A stretch of DNA of 64,000 bases from Ailanthus altissimus (GCA_946807835.1 OX327695.1:29742501-29806500); one strand, 5' to 3'; shown: positions 46,032 to 59,097, counted from the first letter of the stretch. A program made the numbers and translations. Notes: generated from the letters alone by a model not told the origin.

Positions 46032-48949
46032 TCAGCTGCCAAGGTTCACCCTCACCCTTGGCTTATTTGCAGGCCCTCGTTGAAATCGAGATGAGTTACG
46101 ATGTTGTGAACAGGCATCACTTCTCTCTGCATCTTCCCTTGCTCCTGGTTTAGCCTCTCTTCTAAATCGCTGCTTCCTTGCACGGTCATCAGATGTTAAC
46201 ATTTTACTTTTGTTCACATTGTAAGACAAAGGTTCAATTCCCTGCAAATCAGGTTCCGGGACAAACCCAGTTGGTCGTTTGGATTCGTCCATTCTTCTGA
46301 ATGTAATTGATATCCTAGAAGAATTAGAGATCAGGGGAGGAAATTAATTGACACAGAAGTCACTAATCCAAACAGCTACTAGTGAAGGTCACAAGGTTTT
46401 AACATCTACCTCTTTGTAGGAACTGCAGGCACACAATGCTTGGCCATATCAGCCGCATTTCCATTCAAGACAAGAGCAGATCTGAAAAGATACAATGGTG
46501 AGTTTATGAATTTCATGTAAGAATAAAAATGATACAATGCTGAAAATTCCATATGCAGCATGGAATACAATTCAAAAGAAAACCACAAAAAGGACAGCAA
46601 AGCAGAAAGCAACTATTTTGCAGATCATACTTACCCCACAGGCAAAGGGATACCAATTGAACCAGCAAACTCACCAGGACCAACAACCTTTAAGTTTGAT
46701 CCAAAGACAATATTACACTCGCTAAGAAATGATACAGTACAGAAAGGTCGGACGAAATCATGGTTATCAATGTGAGGCGGTATACAGTCCCCTTCTTCGT
46801 AAATGTTGACAATACAGCTGTCAGGCACACATGTTGGAGGAAGAACATGCCACCTGATAAGCCTTCTGATGATCACCTTAAAAAGACCAGGTATTGGATC
46901 TACCATTTCGCCTTGGAGAATGCCAGGTGGATTGCCATCCTTATCCTGCCAACAACATAAAAAAAAACATAAGCTTTTCAACAATTCACTTCAAATGCAG
47001 TCTGATTATAATGTCACCAGACACTTAATGAAGGGAACTTACCATTGCATAATTGTAACAGCAACCAAATTGTATGGTTACACGCCCTTTGCCCTTCATC
47101 CACTTCCGGGGTGCTGAATATGTTCGTTCTGCAAATATTCCAGCCACAATTATTGACCCTCAGAAAAACTAGTACACAGGCACTATCTTTTAAATTAAAA
47201 GATTCATAATGCAAATGTACACAGCCACTCATTTTGTTAATTGAAGGAAATGATAAATATCGCGAACAGCATTATCACATCAAATCAAAATGAAAACTTT
47301 TACTCAGAACATCACAGCTCCTAATGCACCAATCCTGGTTCAAGCCCACAGCAAAAGAATATTCCAAATATAAAACAGACTGATTAGATCCTTTCAATAG
47401 TATAATTCCAAAACATAGAATCCTAAAATTCTTTCAATTGTATAATTTACATTCAAGTCCCACCCAACCCTTCTAGGTAGAGGACTCCAACATATGTAAT
47501 GTCAATGAGAGATGGACAGAAGTACAGAGAAACTATATGTCAGAAAACTAATGGTAACTCTGGAAGGATAATACAAATCCAAGGGCAACCTAGATGGTGT
47601 AATGTGTGCCAAACGAATTGAACCTTCCAACTTGTTGTACTAGGTGTAAGTAAAGATGGCAATTATAAATACGGTTGCTATCTTAAGTTCTTATTACCAT
47701 AGCTACTTCGAACTATTTAAAATTATTGAAAAAAAACATTATTGTATCATTCCAACCACCATGCATCCAAGAATGGGGCACTATAGCCATAGTGATCATA
47801 CATATGGCATATCAATTTTACAGCATAAAGATACAAATAGACCATAAAACTCGACCATTCTCACCAGAAACCTAAAAGGCTAATAACTGGATTATAATAT
47901 CAAAATGAAACATAGGCAAGACAGGATGATATCATACATAGACATTTAGAATGAAGGGCATGTACAGTGTAAACTGGTTGGCAGAACAAACCTTTCAATT
48001 CTCCCTTTCTCCCCATCTCCTGAAGTTTATAAATGAAGTCAACGATCCTCTTCTGTTCAGCAGCACTAAACACACCAGCATGGAGCTCGACTCCCTCCAA
48101 AATATTAACAATCTTCCCTTTATTATTCTCTGAATTAACATGCTTCCCTTTAATTTTCTCCAAACAAATGAAATCCTTCTTCCTCCTCACATTCAAAAAC
48201 CGAAGTTTTTCTCTCTGTTCCCTAGACAACTTCGGCTTCTCAACAACTTTTGAAACCATCAACTCCCCCGGCGAACCATTATTATTATCATCCACCTGTT
48301 TGTTTGATTCATGTTGTTGTTCTTCTTCTTCTTCTTCCTCAAGTTCATCTTCCTGAGCCATATCCGCCCACGATATACGTTGACTTGGAGTTCCAACTGC
48401 AAATTCGCCACTCCCCGAAGCTTCTTGCTCATGTTCAGAAGCCACATCCCACCCGTCTTTCCATGAATTAATTTCTGCCGCATCTTTCCAACTTTCAAGC
48501 GAGTGCGTGTCACAATTATCATTCAAATTTTCCGAATCATTATTATTCGCACTGGAGGACGCTCTATTATCATCTAAATTAACCCCTTCCGTTTCACTAC
48601 CATCTAGTTATAAAATCCCAAAAGAAAAAAATCAAAACCGCTAACCCTAAACAGAAAATAAATTACACTAATTCATTATAAAAGATTTCTGAAAAAAGCA
48701 CAAACAACTAGAGTGATAAGAGCGTCAAATATCATAACATAGAATCAATAAATAAAGGTGAAGTGTTGAAATACCATCGAGAGAGCGGATGCGATCTGAG
48801 AGGGTTCGTGAGCAGTTGTGGCAGAGATCTCGGCAGAGGAAAGGGAGCCAATTGGTAAGAAATTCGGACGCAATTCCCAGTTCGGAGGATTGGTATTGGA
48901 GAAGGAAGGGGTCGTCTGTTTTGACTCGGCTGGAATCGTTATTACTCAT
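46032..48949 (-). CDS. ALKBH9/10-type 2-oxoglutarate/Fe(II) dioxygenase (probable RNA demethylase), six exons, 512 aa
   Basis: AlkB-homologue enzymes oxidatively remove methyl groups from nucleic acids; plant ALKBH9/10 members act on m6A in RNA. Exons, all on the minus strand with GT...AG borders and consistent phases: 48949-48775, 48603-47992, 47128-47043, 46945-46635, 46481-46410, 46314-46032. The N-terminal 240 residues are acidic and low-complexity (EEEEEEEQQ near residue 145). The catalytic part has the Fe ligands in PPHIDNHDF (His349, Asp351) and KHCVP (His410). The 2-oxoglutarate RxxxxxR is Arg419 and Arg425 (KRISITFRR). A basic tail (RKQRFRREAKPGAR, then RGPANKPRVRV) may bind RNA. All required residues are present and no break was found. 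Exon 1 starts at the first ATG, giving MSNNDSSRVK. The exact subgroup and substrate are inferred from family similarity. Confidence 0.93.
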
Positions 48950-49480
48950 GGCGGGATACTGAGTTGACTCGTAAGTGAAATCTCTCGAAATCGAAGATAT
49001 CAAGTTGTGATTGTTTGCAGGTTTAGGGAATCTAAAAAAGGAGAGGTTAATGCAGTTGAGGAACAAATCTGTGTGATCAACAAATATTGGATTGTACAGA
49101 GAAAAAGCAAGACGGGAGGGGTATTTTTGGCAATCCCTGTATAGTTCATAATTTTATTCCTTTCTTTTTAAGGAAGTACGGAATTTTATTTCTAATATAA
49201 ATATCTTAACATAACGACAAAATTTTATTTACAAGATTAAAATAATTTTAGAAAAGCCAATACTCTTCCCTATATATATATATATATATATTTACGCAAT
49301 TCCTCTAAATTTCTTAGATCATATAAAAGAATTTCAACTATTACTTAGCATCACTGGCACGAATATTTCTTATTTATGCTATTGCAATAATAAGAATATG
49401 TAATGCATAAAAAACAAAAATGCAAATATTAATAAGAATATGTAAAATGAAAGAAAGAATTGATGTTACTTTTGTGGGAA
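48950..49480. promoter_or_regulatory. Upstream region of the ALKBH gene
   Basis: 5' flank of the minus-strand ALKBH gene. 48950-49110 is less AT-rich and probably holds the leader and core promoter. No clear TATA box was identified. An (AT)n tract lies at 49275-49291. Confidence 0.35.
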
Positions 49481-49489
49481 TCACCTTTT

Positions 49490-50310
49490 AGCACCAATGT
49501 TAGTGAGGATCTAGTTTTTGCACTAATTTTATTATTGAAGTTTTAGAATATAAAAAATTATTTATAAAATTTAAGATATACGTAATTCAGTAATAATTTT
49601 TTTATTAATTATTTATAAAGAATTAAAATTTATAAAGAATTCTCAGATCTTTTATATTACTCTGATCTTTTAAAACACTAATATCTAAAAAATTACTTAT
49701 ATCTTTATAATAAGTAATTCATTAAAGAATAAAACGAATAATTAGAACTTTTTTTAAAATAATTTATTATCATTCTCTTACACACTCAACACTTAAAGTG
49801 ATCTTATAACATATTTTTTAGTGCATTCAACGTTATAAAGTTACCTAAACTTTTTATTTTATCTTATATTTACATCTTTAATACTTTAAATACTTAATAA
49901 AATATAAAATGTTACAATAGTTTATATGATGTTTACATAATCCTATAAACCTCAAACTTTGTTGGAATGAAAGTTCACGAGCTTAAAAAATTTAAAATTG
50001 ACTTTAGCACGTAATTAAAATCAAAATAATTTTTTTTTTTGTACAAATAACACTGCAGCATTTAAGGTCCAATGCTAGAGCGATACAACTTTGAGCAACG
50101 TTGTAGGTTGGGCTTCTTAGAATTTTTATTACGGTGTACAAGTAACACTAAGAATGTCCCACTTTTATGCCTCTCTTCGAATCAACATTTTCGTTTTTGC
50201 ACCTCTTTTATCCATTCATTACATTCTTGATCACGTGTCAATTCTTTTTTAATTTCTAACTCAAAATTAAAATTTATTTTTAATTTTGAATTACCTGATT
50301 TCAATAGTTG
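49490..50310 (-). mobile_element. Degenerate LTR-like sequence
   Basis: It resembles the minus-oriented copia LTRs of this window in outline: AAGATATACGTAATTCAG corresponds to the ACGT(A/G)GTTCGGCC block, and the segment 50205-50300 matches 7820-7910 (ACGTGTCAA-TTCTTT, TTTCTAACTCAAA, TTTTTAATT). A GC-richer patch with GCAGCATTTAAGG...GAGCAACG lies at 50050-50120. Strongly decayed. Confidence 0.35.
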
Positions 50311-50855
50311 CAATAGATAATAAAATAAAATAAAAAAATATCCTGACTCTTAATGTTTAGGAAATGAATATATAAATTTTAATTGTTTAAAAAATTTTAT
50401 TGACATCTTTATAAGATAATAATTTCTATCTATTTTAACGGAAAAAAAATAACATTTGTATTATAAATTTTTTTTTTAAAAATGATATACAAACTTATTA
50501 TTATCGTTAAAATAGATAAAATTATTACTTAATAAGAATGTTAATGAAAATTTTAAAACTATTAAATTTTATATGTCTACTTACCAAAATCTTAAAAATT
50601 CAAATTTTTCCTAATAAAACCTGATGGTAAGCTGCCGATGTTGACCTTCAACGAATTTCCAACTTTTATTTTCGAGAGATGTGTGAATGAGAGATGTGGC
50701 ACTAGATGATAGGCAAGCCCAGCACGAAAAGTTTGCATTCTATCGCACCAGATCAAAGACATGACCAGCGATAAAATATAGTAAAAGCGGGATGATCATA
50801 ACCTCATCCAACCATTTGCTGCTGGCAAGTAGTTGAAAGTTGAAACTTGAGAGCC
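50311..50855. promoter_or_regulatory. Upstream region of the 184-residue membrane-protein gene
   Basis: 50640-50855 is GC-richer than the flanking DNA and probably contains the promoter and leader. No TATA box could be assigned with confidence. Confidence 0.3.
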
Positions 50856-51410
50856 ATGAACACGAATCTCCTTCAAACTCTAGCTTCAAAACCACCGCTA
50901 TCATCTGTCCCTATTCCCTTAAAACCTTCAACTGCCACAACGCAAACCCATAATCTTTTAACGAACAGATACCACGCACGATCAATCAGAATTAGCTCTG
51001 TCAACGGCACCGGCTGTCGTAGCAGCAGCAGCACTGGCGGAAACAATGCTCCAGAGCCAGTTCCTCCTCCAATAGCACCACCAGACACCGTGGAAATACG
51101 GTTCCGGAGACGCTCCAGAAGAAAAAAACAGAAGGGAGAGGAGAGCACAAGGGATAAACAACCCACGAAGATGCAAGCTTCAGCTAACATAACTCCCAAG
51201 AACTGGGAGGATATGAGCCTAACTGAGAAGGCAGTGGAGCTTTACATGGGAGAAAAGGGTTTGCTCTTCTGGCTCAACAAGTTCGCTTACGCTTCCATTT
51301 TTATCATGATTGGCGCTTGGATAACGTTCCGGTTCGTGGGGCCTTCGCTAAATCTTTACCGGTTGGATCCTGCTCCTCTCTCTCCTTCCTCCATATTCAA
51401 GGGTTCATGA
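50856..51410 (+). CDS. Unrecognised single-pass membrane protein, probably plastid-targeted, 184 aa
   Basis: A single-exon gene. I start it at the ATG at 50856 (context GAGCCATGAAC); the open frame extends three codons upstream without an ATG. Residues 1-60 are rich in Ser, Thr, Pro and basic residues with almost no acidic ones, as in a chloroplast transit peptide. A Pro-rich stretch (PEPVPPPIAPP) and a very basic segment (RFRRRSRRKKQK, residues 82-93) follow. A conserved-looking C-terminal block holds WEDMSLTEKAVELYMGEKG and a hydrophobic segment at about 143-162 (FAYASIFIMIGAWITFRFV), then a short tail ending SSIFKGS. I cannot place it in a named family. A small thylakoid or envelope membrane subunit is an inference only. 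It converges with the zinc-finger gene. Confidence 0.8.
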   Translation: MNTNLLQTLASKPPLSSVPIPLKPSTATTQTHNLLTNRYHARSIRISSVNGTGCRSSSSTGGNNAPEPVPPPIAPPDTVEIRFRRRSRRKKQKGEESTRDKQPTKMQASANITPKNWEDMSLTEKAVELYMGEKGLLFWLNKFAYASIFIMIGAWITFRFVGPSLNLYRLDPAPLSPSSIFKGS

Positions 51411-51859
51411 TTCGTCCTCACTATTCAATTTTTGCCTGCTAAATCCCCCACTTTGTAGAAAAGTTTTGCATTATGTTAAGAAGAATAACTATAAGCTTTT
51501 TTATTATGGCAATTCATGTGATAAGTCTGATTTCGAGTATACACGAAAACTGAAAACATACCAAATTATTATTCATAACACAAAAAATGAATACAGAGAC
51601 AAATTGGGCAATGTATAAATAACACCACCGATGTGAAACATAACAAGCCTTCACAATCATATTGAACTCGCATCACTCACAACTGCACTTTACTCTGAAT
51701 GAAAGCTAAAAATTTTTGGAATGTAGTATCAGCCACTAATTTCTAAGAAGACATATATGGGAATGGAACATGTCTAAGAAAATTTTCCATGTTCTCTGCC
51801 AGCATGGTACCTCAACTACCAGCAAAGCCGCACAATCTAAAGCCTTCATGGTCTTGCAA

Positions 51860-54800
51860 CTACACCGCACTAACTGGCTGAGGCACTGTTTCTCTTTGAG
51901 TCTTACACCTGTAAAAGAAAATTTTCCAACATTCAGAGCAACTCAATGATAGAGAGGCTTGTAGTTCCATAAATGATTCAGTATAGAATAGTAATGAACA
52001 AGCTCAATAAATGGTAAAAGAGCAGGGGTTCAGGAAATTAAAATTAATAGCGATAATAGATTTGCAGTTTGACTGAGAAAATTGGAGGGGTCTACAGTTG
52101 GAATAAAGCTATTTTTATCGAGCTATTAACTGTAAAAAGACACAAGCGAAAAGAGAAAAATTTACAGGAACAATCCACTCGGACCACCCAATATAAATGC
52201 CACTTGTTTAGAGTTTTTCTCTCATTATCATTATTATAACTGGTTTGTGAGTGTATTTGTCATGATTTTATTGGACGGGCATATGGATGACGTGGTACAC
52301 CTGTCTCATGTAAGTTTTCCTCATGCTAAAAACTCAACTGAACCGACCTAAGTTCATTTACAATGGTAACCAAGCTGATGGACATACGAAGATTGTTCTT
52401 AGTACTAAAGCTTTAAGCAATAATAATAAAGAATGCGAAATCAATGATATAAAGTAGCAACTCAAACCCACATAAACAGAATATAAGATCAGATAGAAAA
52501 TTGTTTGACAGAGCAAAATGATGTTTAATGGGTCTTGAGTTTCAGAAATTTGTTAAAGAAGCATGCATCTTGGAAATACCCAAGACACATGAAAGCTGAA
52601 ATTAGGTAAATTCTAATTAAACCCAAATACTAACCTATTGCATTCTGAGCGAGATGCATAATTATGATTGTTGCAATTTGTGCACATCCAATCTCCATTA
52701 CGCCACTGCTTTGCTCTGCCAAGTGAAGACGTGTGCATATGAGAATATCATTAGAAAGGTATTCATCAGAACACTTTGGAAACAGAAAAGCCACTCTCCA
52801 GCTTTTGCTTCTTACAAAAGAAGAGAAAACCCTCTGTATAATCCCTACTGTTACAATATAATTGCAAAAAACACACACACACACATATATATATGAAATA
52901 TAAACTTTAACAGATACCTAATTTAGTTCATCATACACCAGCAAATACAGAGACAATGATGTGTTTTATAACAGTTAGTATACTTTGTTGAAATAGTACA
53001 GAGAGGCAATACATGTTGAATAGGCCATCCTAAGAGCAAAATAAAACCATCAAATAATATAATCTTACTTTCTTAAGTTATAAATTTATATCTCCATCAT
53101 GACTGCACACAGTGGAAATCAACTAGAGAATCTAAAAATAAGAGTGGGCAATTTTGGTTTCGAATCGGTTCGGTCCGGAACCAACTCCAAACAGAGCCAA
53201 TCGGTTCCATACAGATGGAACTGATTGGTTCAAGCCGCACCGAATTGAAATCAAACCGATCGCTTCCAAATAAACGAAACCAACCTTGGAACTGAACCGA
53301 ACCGACCAAAAACCAATCTGTTCAGTCGGTTGGGTTTGCCCACTCCTATCTAAAAAGAAGAATCAAGAATGGAGAAACATATCATTTTCATAGTTGGAGG
53401 AATAAAACCAATTTTATGATCTTAAAAGAAAATGAATATGTTTTTGCAAGATAAATGTGACACAAGTATAAGTAGCAACATAGTCAAATTTACCCTTTTC
53501 CAATGAGAGCAGGCACTGTTGCTTGATATGGAAATGGTATAGGTGCTTGCCAATTTGGAGCCATGTTCGAGCTTACATCTACAAATAGAGCATAGACTCC
53601 TGTTCTCATATCCACAGTAGGCCCTATCACTGGCTCAAATCCTGGATACAGTTTCTGCAGCCCATTTGCCTGTACATCCATCCATAAAAAAACGTGGGAG
53701 GGGGTTCAAGAGTGTTAAACCATGCTCGCATTATTACATTAGTCTGAAATGCCAAACCAGAAAGTGTACTCACATGTCCTAAATTTAGTCTCTTGTTATC
53801 CCAATCATGACCAAACTCTTCTGATGCCAAACGCTTTGTTCCAAGTGTTGCGTACCCTGAAGAGGATAAATAATAGGAAAGTACAAATCAGTTACAGCTA
53901 ATTGCTCCAAATGGACCTTAGAATAAAAGTACAAAAAGAATTACAGCCACCAATTGATTGCAAATCATTATTCATGCCAACTGTTACCACACCATAGTTC
54001 CTAATACAAAGTTTGGATTACAGGAATAAAATAAATCAAGCATTTAAAAGAAACCTTGCATGGTGGCCGTTACAAAGTATATGAATTTTTTAATTAACTT
54101 CACATCAATTATACAACTAACAAGGAGGGGGAAAATAGAACAGAGAAAGAGGAATCGGAAATGCGAACAACTTTTTTTAGCATAAAAAATTCATGTAATT
54201 TTAGAAGCAAATAAAATCCATCATAGCCACAAGTGATCCCACCACAATATGTGAGGAATCATAATGCGACAAACTGTGGAGGCAAACAACAATCAAGCAT
54301 ATTGACTAAATTTTCACATCAGTCCAAGCAAAGAGATGGAAATGAAGAACAAACCACAACAGTTAACATTCCTCTCAAATAGATCAAATACAATCAAAAA
54401 CTAAGTTGAATAAGGAATGAGAAGCATTTTACATTATCCATAACCAATGCAGTTGATGTCACTACATCCTGAGCTAAGTGAGAGAATCAATGAACAACAA
54501 AACATACATCTTAAAAAGTAGCAAGACAAATCTACATACATCATTAATATTTTTAAGCCACATGCACAGATTATTTGGCATCAAAGATATGATAAGTGGA
54601 CAAATTGTTACTTTGTGGACCAGGAATGAGAGGGTACCTGGGGGTAGGGGAACATTGCATTTCTTACACTGAAATTAAAACCGAAGCAGGATCAAATACA
54701 GAGCGTGATATAAAAACTTTTTAATTTTTGTCAAGAGAGGAAGATATAATTCTGATCAGGTTAGTATTTTCTTACCTGTCCACGTGAGGAGTAATTATGG

Positions 54801-56630
54801 AAACCACAATTGCATATCCAGTCGCCATTGCGCCATCCTTTAACTGTAGATGCTTGATTAGTAGGGTTCTCATATGGAAGTCCAGAACTATGGTTTCCAG
54901 CTGAAGGCCAAGAAGTGGCAGACTTAACTCCATACTTCTCAGCCCCTCCTGATAACCAGTTGGAGCTAAAAAGAAGCTGACGGGAAGCACAATCGCCTCC
55001 TACTCCAAGGTTCATCTTTTGTTCCAGTCCTCCAAGGGCCCTAGCAAAATAATGTGAATAAGTTGGGAGACTAGCTCCAGGCATTGCAATTGCTGGCAAA
55101 GCTGCTATCTCCTTTGGTTGCCCACACTTTTTGCACTTTTCTCTTGATGCATAATTGTTGTTAGTGCAACCTATTGATCCATTGTCATACAAACCCAACC
55201 CACAAGGCAGCCACAAGAAAAAGGAAGCCAATTATACGCACACCATCCAGCCCATCCCATACCAAGTACACATACAAAAAAACACAAACAACTTAACCTA
55301 ATTGATTTCAATATCCTAAACTCTCTTTAAAAAAAGAATACAAGTTAGCGAAGAAATTCACCATGCCCAACAAAGTACGAGAAATGAGCAATGATAAACT
55401 GCAAACACATCAAAAGTTGATATGGACATTCACAGAGGAAGAATGAACAATACAATTGATCATTTGCTTGTACCCTTCATAATGACAATGTGAGACTGAA
55501 CCTCTTCATTCAACCAAGCCAAGTAAGCATTCACTAAATGTATAGCAGGTTTAGTATATGAAATATGTTTAAGGCTGTATTTTCATTTGTGCCCAAGCTC
55601 ATTTCATATATGGTTTTCTCTGAGCCAGTGAGCAAACCAAACTAAGACTTGAGCACCCAAGGTTTTTTGTTGGCCGTCAGAAAATACAAGTATTCCACTC
55701 GGGAAAAGTAAAGCCCATTATCACCAAAGTGGGGAAAATGTAAAACAAATAACTTACCGGACAACACGCACTGATCCTGTTTTTGCCTCAAAATGAATAA
55801 CTTACTTTAAGATCTTCAACTATGCTGAATCCCTTATGTGGTACAACCAAACCTAGCCTATCATCTCAATGTACCATATAATAAGAAACTAAAATTCAAA
55901 TTTGAGTTTCTATTTCAATTTCTTTCCCAGAGAATATCATATATGAGATAGAGCATAAATGTTGAATGCAATTCACCCCGCTTTGCAACTATCTCACTTG
56001 TCGAAAACCTTAATCAAGTGAAGAATAAATATCATCTCTCACATGAGAAACCAAGAGGGTGTAGAGAAACAACTATGACATGCCAATAGGACTATTTCAA
56101 CTGATATGAAGCTGAATACGTCGGCATGCTAGATCAAACCAATAACATGTAGCACCACATAACATCCAAGCAAATCCAACAACATTATCCACCATTCAGC
56201 TGGTACTACCTAGTTTATGTAATGTAAGAGGTCAAACTTCTTGCTACAACTCTTAAACCCTAAAGCCGTCAACAAATGAACCAAACAGATGCTAACTATG
56301 AGCCAAAATCACTTTACTAACCATTCATAATATCCACATCCAGCATGTACTTCATAAATAAAAAATTAAATTAAATTTTAAATTTAAAAAAAAAAGACAT
56401 ATAAACTGAATCTCGAAAACAGAATAACTAAATAATGAAACAGAGAGAGAGAAATTTGAGATACCGGTGCAGATCCAGTCGCCAATACGAGGGAGCCACT
56501 TGGAGTCAGCTGGAGTTTTGGTATCGACTAAGAGGCGAGGTTGCTTGCATCTGTTGCAAAACGATCTGAACGCGTAGTTTCGATTCTTACACCCATTGCA
56601 TTCCCAGTCTCCTTCTCTCCCTTCTCCCAT
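51860..56630 (-). CDS. RanBP2-type zinc-finger protein with four fingers, seven exons, 326 aa
   Basis: RanBP2-type fingers bind single-stranded RNA or ubiquitin. Exons (minus strand, phases consistent): 56630-56465, 55170-54776, 54668-54638, 53856-53774, 53669-53494, 52715-52635, 51908-51860. Finger 1 (residues 7-31) is GDWECNGCKNRNYAFRSFCN...C. Finger 2 (50-74) is GDWICTGCTNNNYASREKCK...C and is split by intron 1. Finger 3 is GDWICNCGFHNYSSRGQ|CKKC, split by intron 2, with its first two cysteines only one residue apart instead of the usual two to four. Finger 4 near the C-terminus is GDWMCTNCNNHNYASRSECN...C, completed by the last exon. Between fingers 2 and 3 lies a Ser/Gly-rich linker; after finger 3 come KRLASEEFGHDWDNKRLNLG and a stretch conserved in look only. 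No disabling change was found. The specific function is unknown. The start is the first ATG, MGEGREGDW. Confidence 0.92.
52869..52894. repeat. Compound (CA)n(TA)n microsatellite
   Basis: About 8 CA units followed by about 5 TA units, within intron 5 of the zinc-finger gene. Confidence 0.8.
53139..53348. mobile_element. hAT-type MITE, 210 bases, in intron 5 of the zinc-finger gene
   Basis: Terminal inverted repeats TAAGAGTGGGCAA (left) and TAGGAGTGGGCAA (right, complement) are flanked by a perfect 8-base duplication, TCTAAAAA, at 53131-53138 and 53349-53356. The 8-bp duplication and the TA(G)GxGTGGGCAA end are typical of hAT elements. The interior is built from GGTTCGGTT/AACCGAACC-like words. 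No coding capacity. Confidence 0.9.
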
Positions 56631-57027
56631 ATTATTCCACAGTCAATGCCCCCCTCGTATCTGTTCGTAATTTGTAATATATAATGATAGTGGCGATGGT
56701 GATATTTATTTAGAGACAGAGAGGACTGTTGCAATGTTTGTTTGTGTTCGAGTTTCAGACAATAGTGTCTTCCTGTCTCTCGCTCGGTCGAGGCGACGAG
56801 AGTGGGCGGGAGTGGGATCGCCCAGCGGACTCCATACGGACCCGTTTTTACAAGTCTGGCCCAAGAAGACTCGTGACTTCAAGTCTCTCTCTCGGCCCAT
56901 AACCACAAGTTAGAGCAATTAAACTTACAACAACAAATGATAGAAATCATGAATCAAAACGACAACACTTGTATTGACAAAACCAATTACTATTTCTTAA
57001 AGCTGAATCTCACCTTGAGATGAACAT
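56631..57027 (-). promoter_or_regulatory. Leader and promoter region of the zinc-finger gene
   Basis: The first 250 bases upstream of the start codon are GC-richer (TCTCTCGCTCGGTCGAGGCG, 56770s) with CT-rich stretches typical of plant leaders. The copia 5' LTR begins at about 57028, so at most 400 bases of original upstream DNA remain next to the gene. Confidence 0.4.
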
Positions 57028-57365
57028 ATGGTAAAAAACGAGAGCATACAAGCAGTTGCTGATATAGAGGAGAGGTGTTGACGTGGATGCAGATATTTAT
57101 TTTTGGTGCAATAAATTTTTAAAAGTGTAACAAATTAAGTCTTTTCATTAATTGTATAACAAACTTCTCAATTCAATTTTAGAAGACTCTATAATAATTA
57201 GTTAGTATAAATACTTGTAATTTAGATTATTGTGTGATTAATTTATGAGAAAAAATTATTCATATGAAACAAGAGACAGATGAATTCTTTTCTTAGCTCT
57301 GTTTGCTTCCCTCCATACATTTTCTTTTACTTTTTCATAAAAATACCAAAAGCTTGGTTTCTCTC
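57028..57365 (+). repeat. Copia 5' LTR
   Basis: It shares AAAAACGAGAGCATACAAGC, GACGTGGATG.AGATATTTAT and AACAAACTTCTCAATT with the 3' end of the same element (61690-61852). A primer-binding site variant, TGGTATCTAAGC, follows at 57367-57378. The end of the LTR is not exactly fixed. Confidence 0.7.
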
Positions 57366-59097
57366 TTGGTATCTAAGCAGGAAATGGCTAATAATATTAC
57401 AACCAATCATGATCAAATGAGATCATTAATTCTTGGATCTCAGCTAAACAATCTGGCCATAGGTCAGTCAAGCTCTTTCAACTTCATCAGTTCACTCAAG
57501 CTCGATCATAATAATTTCTTGTTGTGGAAGTCACAAGTCTTGGCATCTGCAAAAGGTAATGATCTGGATGATCTATTAATAGGAGCTAGGGTATGTCCAA
57601 ATTAATTTTTAAATCAATCAAGAAATAATTCATAAAACTTGCATTGTATCAATCCAGAATACTAAATATAGATTAAACAAGATGTGCTGTTGATGAGCTT
57701 GTTATTTTCTTCGATGAATGAAGTTGTGCTAAGTTCTGTAATACATTGCAAGACCTCAACCGAGATCTGAAAAACATTTAGAGAAAATGTTTGGCAGCCA
57801 ATCTGTTGCAAGACTTGCACAGTTGATAGCACAGATTCAAACTCTGAAAAGAGGTTCATCATCAATAAATGAGTACTACGGCAAGTTAAAGAGTATTGAT
57901 GATAACTTAGCATTGGCAGAAAAACCTATACCTGAACAGAATTTGGTTGCTTATCTACTTGTAGGCCTTGGATCTTAATATAATCTAGCGGCAGTGCTAG
58001 TTTCAGCTAGAGCATATGAGTTAACATTAGATGAGATATATGCCATTTTACTAAGTCAAGAAAGCAGAATTGAGTTAACAAACTCAGCAAATGGAGATTT
58101 TATGAGTGCTCGCCTAACTTATTCTGGCTTCAAACAGAAGTTTAAAGGAAATTTTTACAGGGAAAGGGTTTGTTGGAGGAAATAATCAAAATCACCAGAC
58201 TTTTACTGGAAGAGGAAGAGGCAAACAAGGTTTTTAAGGCAAAGGGAAGTCTAAAATTGTTTGTCAGATTTGTTTCAAAACAGGTCATGGAGCTCTTAAA
58301 TGTTGGAACTATTTTAATGAAGATTATGAACCTCATGTACAAACTAACAACAATATATAACCTGAAGCTTATGTTGCTGCTCAGGCTCCTGTATTAGAAG
58401 ATAATGATGAACATGCTTGGTACCTTGACAGTGGTACTATCAATCATGTGTCAAATAGCACCAATAATATGGCATCCAGGTTTGACTACAAAGGTAAAGA
58501 AAATTTACTTGTTGGTAATAGTCAAGCATTAGAGATAGAGAACATTAGTACTTGCATCTTGCATTCATTAGATAAGAAATAGCATATAGTCTTATACAAT
58601 GTGCTGCATGTTACAGGCATAATCAAAAACTTAATAAATATTTCTAAGCTAACCTCAGAAAATGGCCTGACCATTTTGTTTGAAAATAATTATTGTGTCA
58701 TAAAAGACATGAAGGGGAAACCTCTACTCAAAGAGGTTGCTAGAGGAGGATTGTATCAGCTCATCAGCTTTTTCAGAAACAGGACTGCACTTTCTATAAG
58801 TCTCAGCTCTCAAAACTCTCAGTTCATTTCTTTGTTTGCTCAATGTGGTTAAATAAAAGTTATGATAAGTCACAAACTATTGAGTCAAACAATCACTTAC
58901 AAAATACTATAGCTATCAATAATACTGTACATACTGTCAAAAACTCAAGTTGTTCTAGTTCAAGTAAAATTTTTGAGATTCTGCATAATAGATTTGGACA
59001 TCCAAATTTCAAAGTTTTGAAGAAAACCACTGCAACTTGTAAACTTGACATAAAATTCAATAAGAAATGTCTTTCAAACATTTGTGGTGCTTGTTAA

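Noticed and set aside
46537..47117. Several plus frames of 60-104 codons
   Set aside because: Antisense shadows of ALKBH exons 3 to 5; the minus-strand exons have matching phases and family motifs.
48300..48360. Poly-Ser plus frames
   Set aside because: Complement of the GAA/GAG run encoding the acidic stretch of the ALKBH protein.
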